Positions 21,398 to 32,199 of a DNA stretch of 64,000 nt are shown here, piece after piece; the stretch's first letter is position 1, and each line of letters begins with the position of its first letter. The notes below the pieces were generated by a model. It was given only the letters and a program-made list of their open reading frames with translations. It was not told where the DNA came from and did no database searches. The DNA is from Phytophthora vignae f. sp. vignae (taxonomy: Eukaryota; Oomycota; Peronosporomycetes; Peronosporales; Peronosporaceae), in NCBI GenBank assembly GCA_016169955.1, contig JABJUM010000096.1, forward strand, positions 124,001 to 188,000. The letters are read 5' to 3'. Position numbers and translations under genes: made by a program.

Positions 21398-22646
21398 ATG
21401 GATTCGCGCAACGTGATTGGACGATCGAGCAGTTTGATGGACGGCCTGCGGGCCATCGACGTGGCCATCATGCTGCTGGTGCGCGTGTGTCGCCGTCCGC
21501 TGCGCGCCCCGCTGCTCCAGCGCGGGAATCTGCTGGCCAGCGGCTTCTCGACTTCGAGTGCTAGTGACAGGGGCGAGGACAGTGGGAAGGCTGCAGCGCC
21601 GGCGTCCCCACACAAGTACGACAACGTGCGCAAGCTCATCGTGGGGCTGGGCAACCCGGGCGACAAGTTCACCAACACCAGGTGCGACGGGCGTGGGTTT
21701 ACTGCTGTTGCAGTTATTGAGTGGCGCATTTAGTGACGGATTGTTGTTATGATGTTGGGCAAGGCAGGCATAACATCGGTTTTGTGGCGGTGAGGCACTT
21801 CCTGGATACCTACGCGTCTCAAGTCACGGTGCGTGCAGCTTTGCTCTGCCCGATACCGGGGATATAAGCCGCTGTTTGCGTTAATGCAATGCAGTTGCGT
21901 TGGCGTATAATAGCGTATTGACTGTTCTCTGGGCTGCAAATTTGCAGAGGAAGCAGCTGAAGCTGGAACATGAAGCGGGCAACCACGGTGACGTGGCGCG
22001 GTTCCGTATGGCATTCCAGCAAAATGTGGCGGACAAGGGCTACGTCTACCCCGTGGACGACTTGGTAAACCGCTCGTCGAAGCGAGCCAAGGAGCGAACT
22101 CTGAAGGAGGGCGTCCCGCACGAAGAGGTGAACGTCGCAATGCTGCTGCCCACGACCTACATGAACTGCTCTGGCACTGCCGTGAGGGCCTTCATGCAGT
22201 CGCACCGTTGGCGTCTGAAGAAGAACCCACTCGCGCTGAACCGACAAGACGAACTGCTCGTGGTGACGGACGACGTGGCGCTACCGTTCGGCGAGTGCCG
22301 CTTCAAGGCGAAGGGCGGCCCCGGTGGTCAGAACGGCGTGCGCGACATCATCAAGTGCGTGGGCACCGAGCGCTTCGCTCGACTCCGCATTGGCGTTGGC
22401 GCGCCTCACTGGTTCGTCGGAGGCAACAGCGGCGCGCCGTCGGGCACCGCGATGGACAAGTTCGTGCTCGGTCGGTTCAACGGCGACGAGCAGGAGGCCA
22501 TGCCGGACTTGCTGCGCTACACGAACGAGCTGCTGCGGCTCTATCTGCACCGAGGCGTGGCCCAGGCCACCACGTACGCCAACAGCATGGACTTGCCGCG
22601 ATACTTGAAGCAGTACGGCGCGTCACAGCGGGCGCGTCGACCGTAG
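21398..22646 (+). CDS. Peptidyl-tRNA hydrolase (bacterial-type Pth, probably mitochondrial)
   Basis: Exons 21398-21681, 21768-21828 and 21948-22646 (347 aa). A start at ATG 21470 gives 323 aa with a strong presequence (MLLVRVCRRPLRAPLL) and may be the true one. Cleaves peptidyl-tRNA released from stalled ribosomes. Family motifs: GLGNPG with the catalytic Asn, TRHNIGF with the catalytic His (His codon created across the exon 1/2 junction), PTTYMNCSG, TDDVALPFG with the catalytic Asp, and GGPGGQNGVRDI. Unusual: a ~60-residue charged insertion between the HN motif and PTTYMN, and a GGNSG loop before the FVLGRF motif. Bacterial Pth is about 190 aa, so the extra length is presequence plus insertions. 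The bacterial-like family fits an organelle origin. Confidence 0.92.
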
Positions 22647-22775
22647 ACCTGCCGTTAAATAGACTTGGTATTTGTATACCCTCTAGCCCTAATCGCGGAA
22701 GTGAATTGGCGTCAACTCGCCATTTTGTCAATAGTGCACTTCCTTCCTGCGTGTAGCATTGATCGGCCTGGAAAC

Positions 22776-23915
22776 ATGGCGGCGCCCCCCGTTCCCGTGC
22801 AGGTCTCGCAGAAGGACCTCCCTCGCGTGCTCGCCGTGCTGGTGCTGGGCTACGCCGCCGTTTCGTTTCTGGTGCTTCGGATGGACGAATACTTTGCCGC
22901 GGACGAGCAGGACGAGAGCTTCAGCTTCCCGTGCGTGCTCTCGTGATGACTTGGTATTGGCAAGGGGAGGAGGGCCAGGCGCACTAACATGTTGTGATTG
23001 ATGGCGGGTACAGGAAGGTGGGGGCTTTCGTCGCCATCTACACGGTGTTGATGGCGATCTCACGCTTTTACGAGCACGGTACGTTGGGCTGGGGCGATAT
23101 TGGGAGGAAAGTTGCGTACTCATGGCGTTTATAAATTATTTTGCACAGGAACCTACGTGCTCTATGAGATGCTGTGGGCGTGCAATGTGTCGTTGGTGCT
23201 CGTGGTCATGGCGCTGTACTTCTCCAAGCCGTTCCTCGTCGGCGTGGCGGTGAGTGGCTGTTGACTCTCACATTTCGAATCAAGGGAGAGTGCTAATTAG
23301 AATGGTGTTGTGCGGCTTAAATTAAGATGGTGACGGTGTCGGGCGATCAGCTGCTGTGGTACATCGACAGTCTGTCGTTCATTCTCAACGGCAAGTTTAT
23401 CACGGGTGCCATGAAGTACCTCACGTACCCTGAGAACCGCTCGTTCTCCAAGACGTTCTTCGCGACCCACCACCTCTGGTTCCTGCCCGTGTGCCTTTAC
23501 GTACGTGCAATCGCTGCAGAAGCAATTAATGGTCCATCTTTCCAACCAAACTATATCTTCTCGTGTCTGCAAACAGATCACTACCGGTCACGGCGGCATG
23601 CACGGTTCCAGCTTCATGGGCTCTGTCATATTGACCACGTTCCTGGCTGCGTACTGTCGTGCTTCCACGCCCTTCGAAGTGCGTGTGCCCGGCAGCGACC
23701 ACGTCATTTACCTCAATGTGAACGGCGCCTACGAGTTCTGGAAGGACATCAAGATCCCTCTTCTTCACCTGCTGGACCACCAGCACCCAGCGCTGTACCT
23801 ACCGTACCTGGCAATCGTTGGAAACCTCGTCGCCAATGGTTTCCCTCACATGCTGGTGCTAGGTGTCGCTCTCGGACTTCAGTTCAATCCCCTTCTTGAG
23901 GGAATCACGTACTGA
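22776..23915 (+). CDS. Conserved-looking multi-pass membrane protein, unknown function
   Basis: Five exons: 22776-22930, 23014-23078, 23149-23249, 23327-23500 and 23577-23915 (277 aa, in frame). About seven hydrophobic segments are visible, near residues 18-36, 52-68, 74-98, 100-120, 148-166, 172-192 and 240-268. Polar signatures lie between them: GDQLLWYIDSLSFI, HHLWFLPVCLY and, directly after a splice, TTGHGGMHGSSF. The His-rich GHGGMHG loop next to HH could bind metal or haem (inference). I did not recognise a family. The even intron spacing and open frame across five exons indicate a real gene. Its start lies 129 bp after the Pth stop, in tandem. Confidence 0.7.
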
Positions 23916-24007
23916 TGCAGTAAAAGAGTTAACACGTTCAGTGCTCCCACGAATCGTCCTGTGCAAATGTATTACTTCACGACTCAAACGGCTGCTGAGT
24001 GTCTTAT

Positions 24008-27000
24008 CTAAGCATCAGACACTGGAGCGGGCGGCGAAGAGAGCGGTGGTGTGCTGGTACTTGCGGCAGGGAGGTCGATCAGGAAGAGTACCGCAGCAAG
24101 CTGTCCCCCGAAGGTGAAGTCTCCAGTCGCGGTCTTGAGGAAATTGCAGTCAAGTTGGTTGAAGGACGTGCGGCCGCCGCTGCGAGTGGACGGAGTGAAG
24201 AGTGTCGGGTGGTGCATGGGGGAAAGCGGACGTCGAGGGAATCCAGGAGGGGAGAAGGTTCCCGATCCGGAGAACGAAGCGAATCGCCCGCTTGAGGACC
24301 GTAACATGGCGTGCTGCGGTGACGGCGCATCGGCGTTGGTGCGACGCAACGTACCAGCGAAGTTGAGATTGTACTGCTTGCGGTAGTCTTGGAACTCGAG
24401 GTCGGTCTTCTCAATCAGTTGTTCGACGTACTCGATCGGCTCAAGCTGGAAAAGCTTCTTCATGACGAAGATTAACAGTGCCGACTCTTCCCCGACGTCG
24501 TCCTCTGGAACGGAGCCACTCGCTGGCATGTCCGGAAGCATTTTTCTAGATAGCAATGCAAAGCGTGGCCACTGCTGCGCGTATCGTTTCGCTGTCTTGT
24601 CAACAATCTGAAGTGGAGACACAAGGAAAACACACACACGTTAGCTCACGAATGATAGCGCGAACTGTTGCAAAACTCACATTGCGTTTCTCCAGTGAAA
24701 GTGTTTGAAGATGAAGCTGTAGCATTGCTTGGGTTACACTGCGGATCTGGTCGATGTGCTCGTCATCGTGGATAGTCTTCAAGATCGCCAAGCCTGGCTT
24801 GAAGTAATCGACCGCTCGGTAGATCTCCCCGAGATCTCGCGACAAGCTCGCCAATTGCAGGTAAGACTTCATCATGTCCTCGTGGTCTGCTGGGAGGACT
24901 TCCTTACGAAGCACCAGGCCCGTGAGAGCGATGCCATACGCAGCTTCTGCTGCTTGAACCCCGCTCACTTGTATGCGTAAATTAGCCAGCATGTAGCAGC
25001 ACTCTGATGCGAAGTCCTTGTACAGCGGGACGTCGTCCACAGGGTCCTGGAAGTGCTTTTCGTAGACAGAGAAGGCGTCTTCCAGTACCCCAATGATGGC
25101 TTCACCATCCTTTGGGTTGGCTGTGTACATCAGCATCCCTTGTTGGCGTCGAATGTCTGCATACAGCAGGCTTGTCTTACCGAAGCAATCACGAACCAGT
25201 GCTACACAACTCTGCAGGATCTCCACCGCTTGTTCGGGTTCTCCCAGGTCGCCGAGGATTTCAGTCATGGTCATGTACGTATCACAAAGCAGTGGATGTG
25301 CAGGACCGAGATGCCACTGAATAGGCTCCAAGGCTCTGGCAAAATATTCCAGGGCACCTGCTAAATCTCCAGCGGCATGTTTCAACTTCATCAAAACCGT
25401 GTACGCTCGAGTCAGCTCGGCATGATTACTTGGAGAGTCCTCAATCGCCAGTGTTGCTAGCTGCTTAGCTTGGTCGCGCGAATTCATCGCCAGTGAAATG
25501 TTGGCAGCGCAAGTAAGTAAGTGGCAAAGCGACAGGTTCCGTTCATCACTTGGTGCAGTTTCCAAGATGGAAATGTGGAACAGGATGCTTGATAAGGCAC
25601 TACTGAACTCTCGGGCAGCGATGTACGCATCAGAGCTCTCCAGAACTCGTTCACACTCAGCCGTAGTCCGAGCCAACAGCACCGTAGTTGGGCTTATACA
25701 CTGGACATGCTCCAGTGCAAGTGGCTCCGCTCCTTTGAAGTTGTAGTTGATGTGGTCGCTGAAGTAAACTCCCGTCTGGAATTGAAGCGCATGGAACAAC
25801 TGCGGCAAGTGAAGTAAATCCTCACTGATGATGGTGTCCAAGTTAAGTGCTTCACGTGAGAGTCCGAACTTGGCTTGCACTTGCGGCAAAATCCGCTCCT
25901 CCCAAAACGTCTTCGAGTCAGGAGACGAAATACCAAGTACTAAGTTGAAAAACTCGACTGTTACCTGGGAAGCCTCCTCTTGAAGAGCCAACTTCACTAG
26001 AGCTCGAGCTGTGGCAGGGTCAATGTTTCGGTGAATGTCGTCATCTGCTGACTTCGCGTGCCTTAAGATTGCTGCAGTCGCGTCAGGCAGAATCGCCCGC
26101 AGTGACGCTCTGAGTTCAATTTTGCAGGCTCTAGCCACCATCTCTACAAGCAAAACTCGACGAATGTGCTTCAGGGACGCGAGCTCGTAGCAGGACGCAA
26201 GGTACCGCACGTTGATGCCTTCTCCATGCAATGCTCGAGTTAGCGAGCGGCTGTCAATGACCTGAACCGTTGCATTCTCCAGATCCGCTACAAATTCTGG
26301 GATGACGATCGTGTGCAGACACTCACGAGCGCTTATAGCAGATTGCTGGAGCAGCTGCGCTTCTAACTTGGACTTGTCGGACGCACTTTTCTTCGCCAAA
26401 GGCTCGTGATCGACCGACACGTGCGTGTTGGAGTGCAGGGGCAGACTATTCCCGTGCATTTGAACAAACTCTGGCCTCATTTTGTATAGTAAGACCTCGT
26501 GGGCAATCTCGCCGGGTTCTTCGCTGGATACGTCGGCTGGGAAAAGATCCGAGATATTCTGAAGCTCAAATGCGGCTGCATCATTTCGGGTCTCCACAGT
26601 AAATCCAGCACTGACGGGGAAGAACGCAGGAACAGGCAGGCCGGTTTGCGAACTTTGCGAAGTAAGCATCTTGTCATCGTCTCCAGGCCCGTGGAGACTA
26701 TCCGTCAGAAGCCCAAGGTTATCAAACACGATTTTGAGCTGGTCACGAAGTTGTTTGAGGTGCTCCTTCTTCGCTTCTCCTGCCAAATTCTGTCGCGTGC
26801 TCCTTACACTTGAGTGTGCAGATGCGATGACAAATGCTCGAAGCCCGAGATGATCCACCGTACACTGAAGTGGAACTTGCAGCGCAATATCTTGCAGACT
26901 TGGCTGCGAGTCATCACCGAGTTCCTCCACTGCATTGTGAATCGCACGTGCTGCACGGACTTGATGGCCTGCCATTCTGTGGAATGTCGTCATTGACGTC

Positions 27001-28582
27001 GACCATTGCCCTTTATCCTGCGATGAACCATTAGGTGGGCTACTTGAGCACAGATAAACTAGCAGTCCATCACGTTCATACTTTAGCAGTATATCGTGCA
27101 AGCCACCGTACTGTTGAACCCCGTCAGTCGCAAAAATCTCATCATCAACGAGATTTAGTGGTCGCAAGGTCTTCTCAGAATCGTCCAAAACCATTTCGGA
27201 TATGATTTCGCCCACGAGCGCTTCAGCAGCCTGGCGAAACTCTGCGAGGAAAGCCGATACCCCCGATCCGACAGCGAGGACATCGTCCGTCGGGTCTGTA
27301 GACTGCAGCGCACGATATCTTTGATTCCAGTCCGCCCTTTGCTGACACAATAAGCGCTTGGACGCTGAAACACGAGTGCTAGCCTTAATGGATACGCTGT
27401 CGTCTCGCTGCTCCGGCGGCTTACGATTTTCTGCAGCGATCTGGTTGTTTGAACGCTCAGCTTGCACGCGAGCCATTACTTCTTGAGCGCAATAGTAGCT
27501 CTGAAGCCACGTAAGCAGTCGCGTTCGAGTTATGACACCGTGGCGACCAAGATCAAGTTGTTGCTGCATCAGCGCAAGCTCGGAATCCTGCCCCTCCCAT
27601 CCAATGTGAACACGGCAAAAACAAAACAAGTGTGATGTAAGGGCTACTACAGGCACGTCATTCGCCACGATCTGCCAAACAATAAGTTGTAAAGGATATG
27701 GCTTGAAGTAGTCCGTGGAGCTTCGCCGCTTCAATTTTCCCAGTGTTTCGATGATCAATCTGTGGGGTAACCATCAGCACGATCGTTAGCAGTTCGCACA
27801 AACTACAGAGTGAATGTGTTTGTACTGTACCTCCTTGAAGGCCTCTGCAGCCCGGCGAATCTTCTCCGTCACGCTAGACAGTGTTAAACCTTAGTTAGAC
27901 TTGAACCAGCATGCCGTACACGCACGCCAATAGATCACAATTACACTGGAGAGACGTGCGCATCAGCAGGAAGACACAGCCTCGACTAGACGACGACAAC
28001 GATAGGCCTTAGTGTTCAGCTCTAGTGTTCGTTCTTGCAGAATGGATCCTCACCGTAAGTGTGTACTTCCACTCGGCCAGCTCCTTCTCCGACGCGCAGG
28101 CAAACGTCACGACCTTCGACGACTACACCCAGAGGCATTTTAAGTTGCTCATGACCAATACGATCAAATGCATCGAGAAGCTTGTACTGCCAACCTTCTC
28201 GATCGATTCCAACTGGAAAGCAAACTTGCGGCTCACTTTTTTCTGCATAACCAACCGTAGATTATTTGTCAACATTCGATCAGCTTGTGAGGAAGCTCCG
28301 TAACGTACACACCTCGTCCGCCAGCGCGAACTTGTACTCCAGAAGCTCGTAACAGTTGCTCTGGCGCGAGCTGCCGAGCGAGAAAACCTGCTGCTCCACG
28401 GCCATGGGGAAGCACTTGAGCACTGTGCCGTCGAGGTGTACCCATTTCTCAGTCCACTTCGGGCCGAAGAACCCGGAGCCGAGCTGCAACCACGCACAAA
28501 CTTCAGTTCTGCGTATATACCACATGCATCATGGTCATGTTACCTTGTGCAGCTTGCCGGACTTGGCCTCCATCGTCGGCAT
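24008..28582 (-). CDS. PH domain - CLU-like - TPR protein
   Basis: Seven exons: 28582-28544, 28483-28313, 28242-28195, 28122-28067, 27873-27826, 27759-24681 and 24607-24008 (1346 aa, in frame). Residues 5 to about 105 form a PH domain (GFFGPKWTEKWVHLDG near the start, VVTFACASEKELAEW in the last strand and helix). The middle contains a CLU-type block (SLTRALHGEGINVRYLA followed by LKHIRRVLLVEMVARACK), as in clustered-mitochondria/TIF31 proteins. About residues 820-1150 are TPR repeats of the kinesin-light-chain/CLU type. The C-terminus is Ser/Pro-rich. CLU proteins bind mRNAs for mitochondrial proteins and affect mitochondrial distribution. A PH domain at the front suggests membrane lipid binding. 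Exons 4-6 depend on GTACAC and GTACAA donors chosen by phase, so that part is less certain. Confidence 0.75.
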
Positions 28583-28937
28583 TACGGATCTTGGACGGCA
28601 CAACCCTTGTGCAACGTTGCGTCCCTTTGGACTTCAACTATCAAGTTTGACAGGATTTCTGAAATATTTTTCACATATTCGGTGTGGTCCACCGCATGCG
28701 CATTTTTGCATCGCCAAAAAAATGCGCTGTGTAAATCCGGTGCTGCGATAGGCTCAACTACCGTACCCTCAAAACCCTTCTTATTCGGCATAATAATCAA
28801 TAACATGCTTCGCTAAAGGTCATTATTTATATCATATTCCTTTTTGGTTCTCTAAAGCCTATCGTACAGCATACACAAACGGCTTCCGGATCGTTGAACA
28901 CTTTGTGCAGCCATCCACTCGACCACACATCACACCG

Positions 28938-28953
28938 GATCATTCGGCAATTT
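28938..28953 (+). promoter_or_regulatory. Oomycete Inr-FPR core promoter
   Basis: GATCATTCGGCAATTT matches the oomycete initiator plus flanking promoter region consensus GCTCATTYYNCAWTTT at 14 of 16 positions. It lies 38 bp before the ATG of the VOC-like gene, the usual distance. It therefore supports both the lineage call and the start chosen for that gene. Confidence 0.7.
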
Positions 28954-28990
28954 GGCAGCAAGCAAGTAGACCAGCAGAGCCACAGGGATC

Positions 28991-30064
28991 ATGAGCGCGG
29001 AGACCGGCGTGACGTGGAGCAAGGAGGAGGTGATCAAGGCCTTCGAGGACGCGGGCAACCTCAAGTTCCTGGAGCACATTAACCTGTCCAACACGGCCAA
29101 GTGCTCAGAGGAGGCACCCGCCTACATCTTCTACATGCGCGGACTGCAGTGCTCGCGCGACCCGCGCCTGGCTTACCACTTCTGGGCCAACTTCGCCGGC
29201 CGCCACCAGTTCCACCTGTTCACGGGCCAGCCCAAGGATGAGTGCATCAACGCCGCCATCTACCTGTACGTGCCCGACCTGGACGACATCGAGAAGAGCC
29301 TCGCGGCCGTGGCCGACCAGCTTAAGGGCACCAAGTTCGCCTTCGAGCGCGTCAACCGCGGCGCCGAGACCACGCGCGAGTACCCGCAGGAGAAGTGGCA
29401 CGAGATGTTCGACACGACCAAGTACGACCACCTCAAGGTGAACGACCCGTACGGCAACGAGCTGCGTCTCAACGTGACGCCGCGCAACTACGAGTCCATC
29501 AACAAGTCGCTGGGCAAGACGCTGCCCGTGACCAACGACGTGGAGGGCGTGGCTCAGGGGTTCCCTTTCCTGCTGTACCCGTGCCGTCCGGGCATTGCCG
29601 AGGGAATCTCCCGCTTCTTCGAGCACTACCTGGAGGCCAAGACCGTGGTGACCAAGAAAGAAGGCAACGAGGAGGGTCTCTACCGTACGACGGTGTTCTG
29701 CGGCCCGCTGCAGGCTATTGTCTTTGATGAGCAGGAGTCCCAGCGCGACAGCAAGGGCGAGTACGACGGCCACCACGTGTGCATCCACATCGACCGCTTC
29801 AAGGAGTGCTACGACAAGGCGTACAACGACCAGATGAACTGGAACAACGTGCTGTTCTTCGACCGCTGCGACACGTGGTTCGAGGCCAACCGCGACCAGC
29901 AGTACCGCATCCTGCACCTGGTGGACCCCGTGGACAAGAAGTTCCTCATGTCGTTCGAGATGGAGATCCGCTCGGCGCAGCACTTCCGCTATCTCATCCA
30001 CCGCAGCGACGTGACCCCCGAGGAGGAGGAGGCCAACGAGGTCCTCCGCAAGAAGAACCTGTAG
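28991..30064 (+). CDS. VOC/glyoxalase-like protein of unknown function
   Basis: 357 aa, single exon, ATG 38 bp after an Inr-FPR promoter. The pattern of paired beta-alpha-beta segments (YIFYMRGLQCSRDPRLAYHF near residues 45-65, HHVCIHIDRFKECY near 265) suggests two vicinal-oxygen-chelate modules, as in glyoxalase-fold proteins. I cannot assign metal ligands. There is no signal peptide or membrane segment, so it is probably cytosolic. Codon use is extremely biased to C/G at third positions, more than most neighbours, which in oomycetes usually marks a highly expressed gene. Function not assigned. The fold call is tentative. Confidence 0.6.
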   Translation: MSAETGVTWSKEEVIKAFEDAGNLKFLEHINLSNTAKCSEEAPAYIFYMRGLQCSRDPRLAYHFWANFAGRHQFHLFTGQPKDECINAAIYLYVPDLDDIEKSLAAVADQLKGTKFAFERVNRGAETTREYPQEKWHEMFDTTKYDHLKVNDPYGNELRLNVTPRNYESINKSLGKTLPVTNDVEGVAQGFPFLLYPCRPGIAEGISRFFEHYLEAKTVVTKKEGNEEGLYRTTVFCGPLQAIVFDEQESQRDSKGEYDGHHVCIHIDRFKECYDKAYNDQMNWNNVLFFDRCDTWFEANRDQQYRILHLVDPVDKKFLMSFEMEIRSAQHFRYLIHRSDVTPEEEEANEVLRKKNL

Positions 30065-30287
30065 ACAGATATATTGCTGCAGATAGCGTATGCGTTCGAT
30101 CGGCACGGCGCAGCACTTGACTGACTTCTTGTCGTGCTCCGTCGATTCAAAGTGGTAATAACAAGTGTCCGCAGTTTAATCCCAATGTCTTATGATGTAT
30201 GTTGCGTTCACCACTCCAAAGCTATGTCAACCACACCACAGTCTCCTTCACAGCAGCGACCATCACTCCGTGTCCAGACATATAAGT

Positions 30288-31778
30288 ATGGCGGGCTCGC
30301 CCGACGCGTCGTCGCCGTTGGGGGCGCTGCAAGCGCTGCGCCAGCACCTGATCGAGGGCAAGCCCGTGGAAGTGGACGGCGAGGACCTGGTGTTCCGCGA
30401 CGCAGGCGGCGCCGAGCTGCGGCGCCTGCCCAAGCACAGCGCCACGGCCTACCACTCCAAGAAGCTGGACAAGAGCTACGACCTGCTGGCCGTGTACACG
30501 TGCTTCAAGCACGAGGCGCTGAGCTTTAGCGACTATGTGCTGAAATGCCGCGAGGAGAAGGCGACTATGGTGTCCACGGTGGACAAGAAGGAGCTGGTGG
30601 CCTACCTCAAGGGGGACATCGAGGCCAGCGCGCAGATCCTGGACGCCAGCGGTAAGCCCACGGAGGCCAAGAGGGAGCGGAAGCCTACCGGTTCTACCAC
30701 CGGTTCTACCTCCAAGAAGAGGGAGACGGAAGACGAGGCCCGCGCATCTGCCAAGAAGAGGAAGCTCGAGGGAGCGCGCCACCACCGAGACGGCCACAAG
30801 CACGGCGAGAGCCACAAGACGCCCGAGGAGCTCCAGGCTGAGGCCCAGATGAAGAGGATAACGGACAAGGAGTGCGTCAACAGGACCAGGACGACCGTGC
30901 TGGACGCGCACAAGACCAAGTTCGACAACGTGATCAAGACGCTCGATTTGGTGAATGCCGAGACGAAGGAGAAGATCGAGAAGGCCAGCAAGGCCTCGGC
31001 GCTGCTGGCCACTACCACGGCCAGGAAGGAACAATTGCCGCTGCATCGGCTGGTGAAGGAAAAGATACTGGGAACGCCGATCATTGTGGTGCCCGCTGGC
31101 TTTTCCGACTTGTTCACGATGCTCAATGCCAGAGACTTCCTGGAGGACGGCGTGTATGTTTCCAACATGCAGAAGAAGGCGGACGGACACCGCAAGCAGC
31201 AGTCGATGATGATCACCCATGAGGAGGACGGACACGTGTACACGTTCAAGGTCGTCGACACTGTCAGTCGATTCCGAGACAAGGACTGGTGCGTTGTGCA
31301 AGGTGTTTTGTGTGTTGGCGGAATGGATTGTTTATTGATAGTTTTGTGGCTAATTGATTGATGCAGGCGCTCGGTGGTCGGCGTCATTGTGTCGGGACAA
31401 TCATGGCAGTTTAAGGGCTGGAAGTGGAAATTTCCGCTCGAAGTATTCAAGAAAGGTGTGTTTTCACGTTTGGTACTTGCCCTATGTAATGCTCGTGGTG
31501 CATGGTCTGACATCCAGAGTGCTCTGATGTGTTGCAGTGTGCGGAGTTCACATCTACAACCAGGGCTCCCAGCTGAACCCTGAAATCAAGCAGTGGGATG
31601 TGAAGGTGCTCATGGTAAGTTGCACCTCAGCAGTGATAAAATAATGTTAAGCGTGACATCTAACGGCACACGCATTGCTGCATGGCAGATTCACCCCGAC
31701 AAAAGGCATTTGGACAAGGTGGCAGCCAAGGAGTTCTGGCGCTACCTGTTCGCTTTCATCAAGCTAAAGCTGCAATAA
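30288..31778 (+). CDS. CDC73: Paf1 complex subunit CDC73 (parafibromin)
   Basis: Four exons: 30288-31288, 31367-31455, 31538-31614 and 31689-31778 (418 aa, in frame). The N-terminal ~110 aa match the parafibromin N-terminal domain (ALQALRQHLIEGKPVEVDG, Y-x-L-L-x-V-Y-T-C-F). A Lys/Arg-rich disordered middle with SKKRETEDE and SAKKRKLEG follows (nuclear signals). The C-terminus is the Ras-like Cdc73 domain: PIIVVPAGFSDLFTMLNARDFLEDG, GVIVSGQSWQFKGWKW, NPEIKQWDVKVL and DKRHLDKVAAKEFW. CDC73 links the Paf1 complex to elongating RNA polymerase II and to histone modification. Complete and normal. Confidence 0.95.
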
Positions 31779-32199
31779 GGAGCGCGCATGCATGCTATGC
31801 TAAGCTACCCGTTCGCCTTTCCAGTTGAGGCCTCCTTTTGCACATCAGCTAATACAACATGAGGCCGATGATTTCCATGGTTCACCGATGCAAGGAGATA
31901 CATGCAGTACCATACAGGGCTACCAACAGCAAGCGAGAGGGTCCTTGCGCTGGAAGTTCAGCGTACTGCGTGGTAACTCCTTTTTCACTGAGATTGGCAA
32001 AAAAATGGTGTATTGAGGTTCATTTGTACCAACCCCAGTTCGATTCTTGAGTCGTGTCCGTCCACGCTATCGTCGCGGGCGGAGCGGGGTCGTGCCCGTT
32101 GACCGTCAACGGCATTTTGAGCTGCTGTCTTGTACTGTAGTATTTTTAGGGAACGATCGATGCGCAAGGAGACTTCGGGCGGCCTCAGCATCAAGAAGT
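31779..32199. other. Intergenic region / leader, no gene seen
   Basis: 421 bp between CDC73 and the cyclic-nucleotide-binding gene. The frame of the downstream gene is open from 32047 without family motifs, so translation most likely starts at ATG 32200, and this stretch is 3' UTR, promoter and leader. No repeat or RNA gene seen. Confidence 0.5.

Noticed and set aside
29105..30106. 333-codon open frame antisense to the VOC-like gene (and a similar 359-codon frame antisense to CDC73)
   Set aside because: They mirror highly GC3-biased coding sequence; amino-acid content is Leu/Val/His-heavy without motifs. Antisense shadows.
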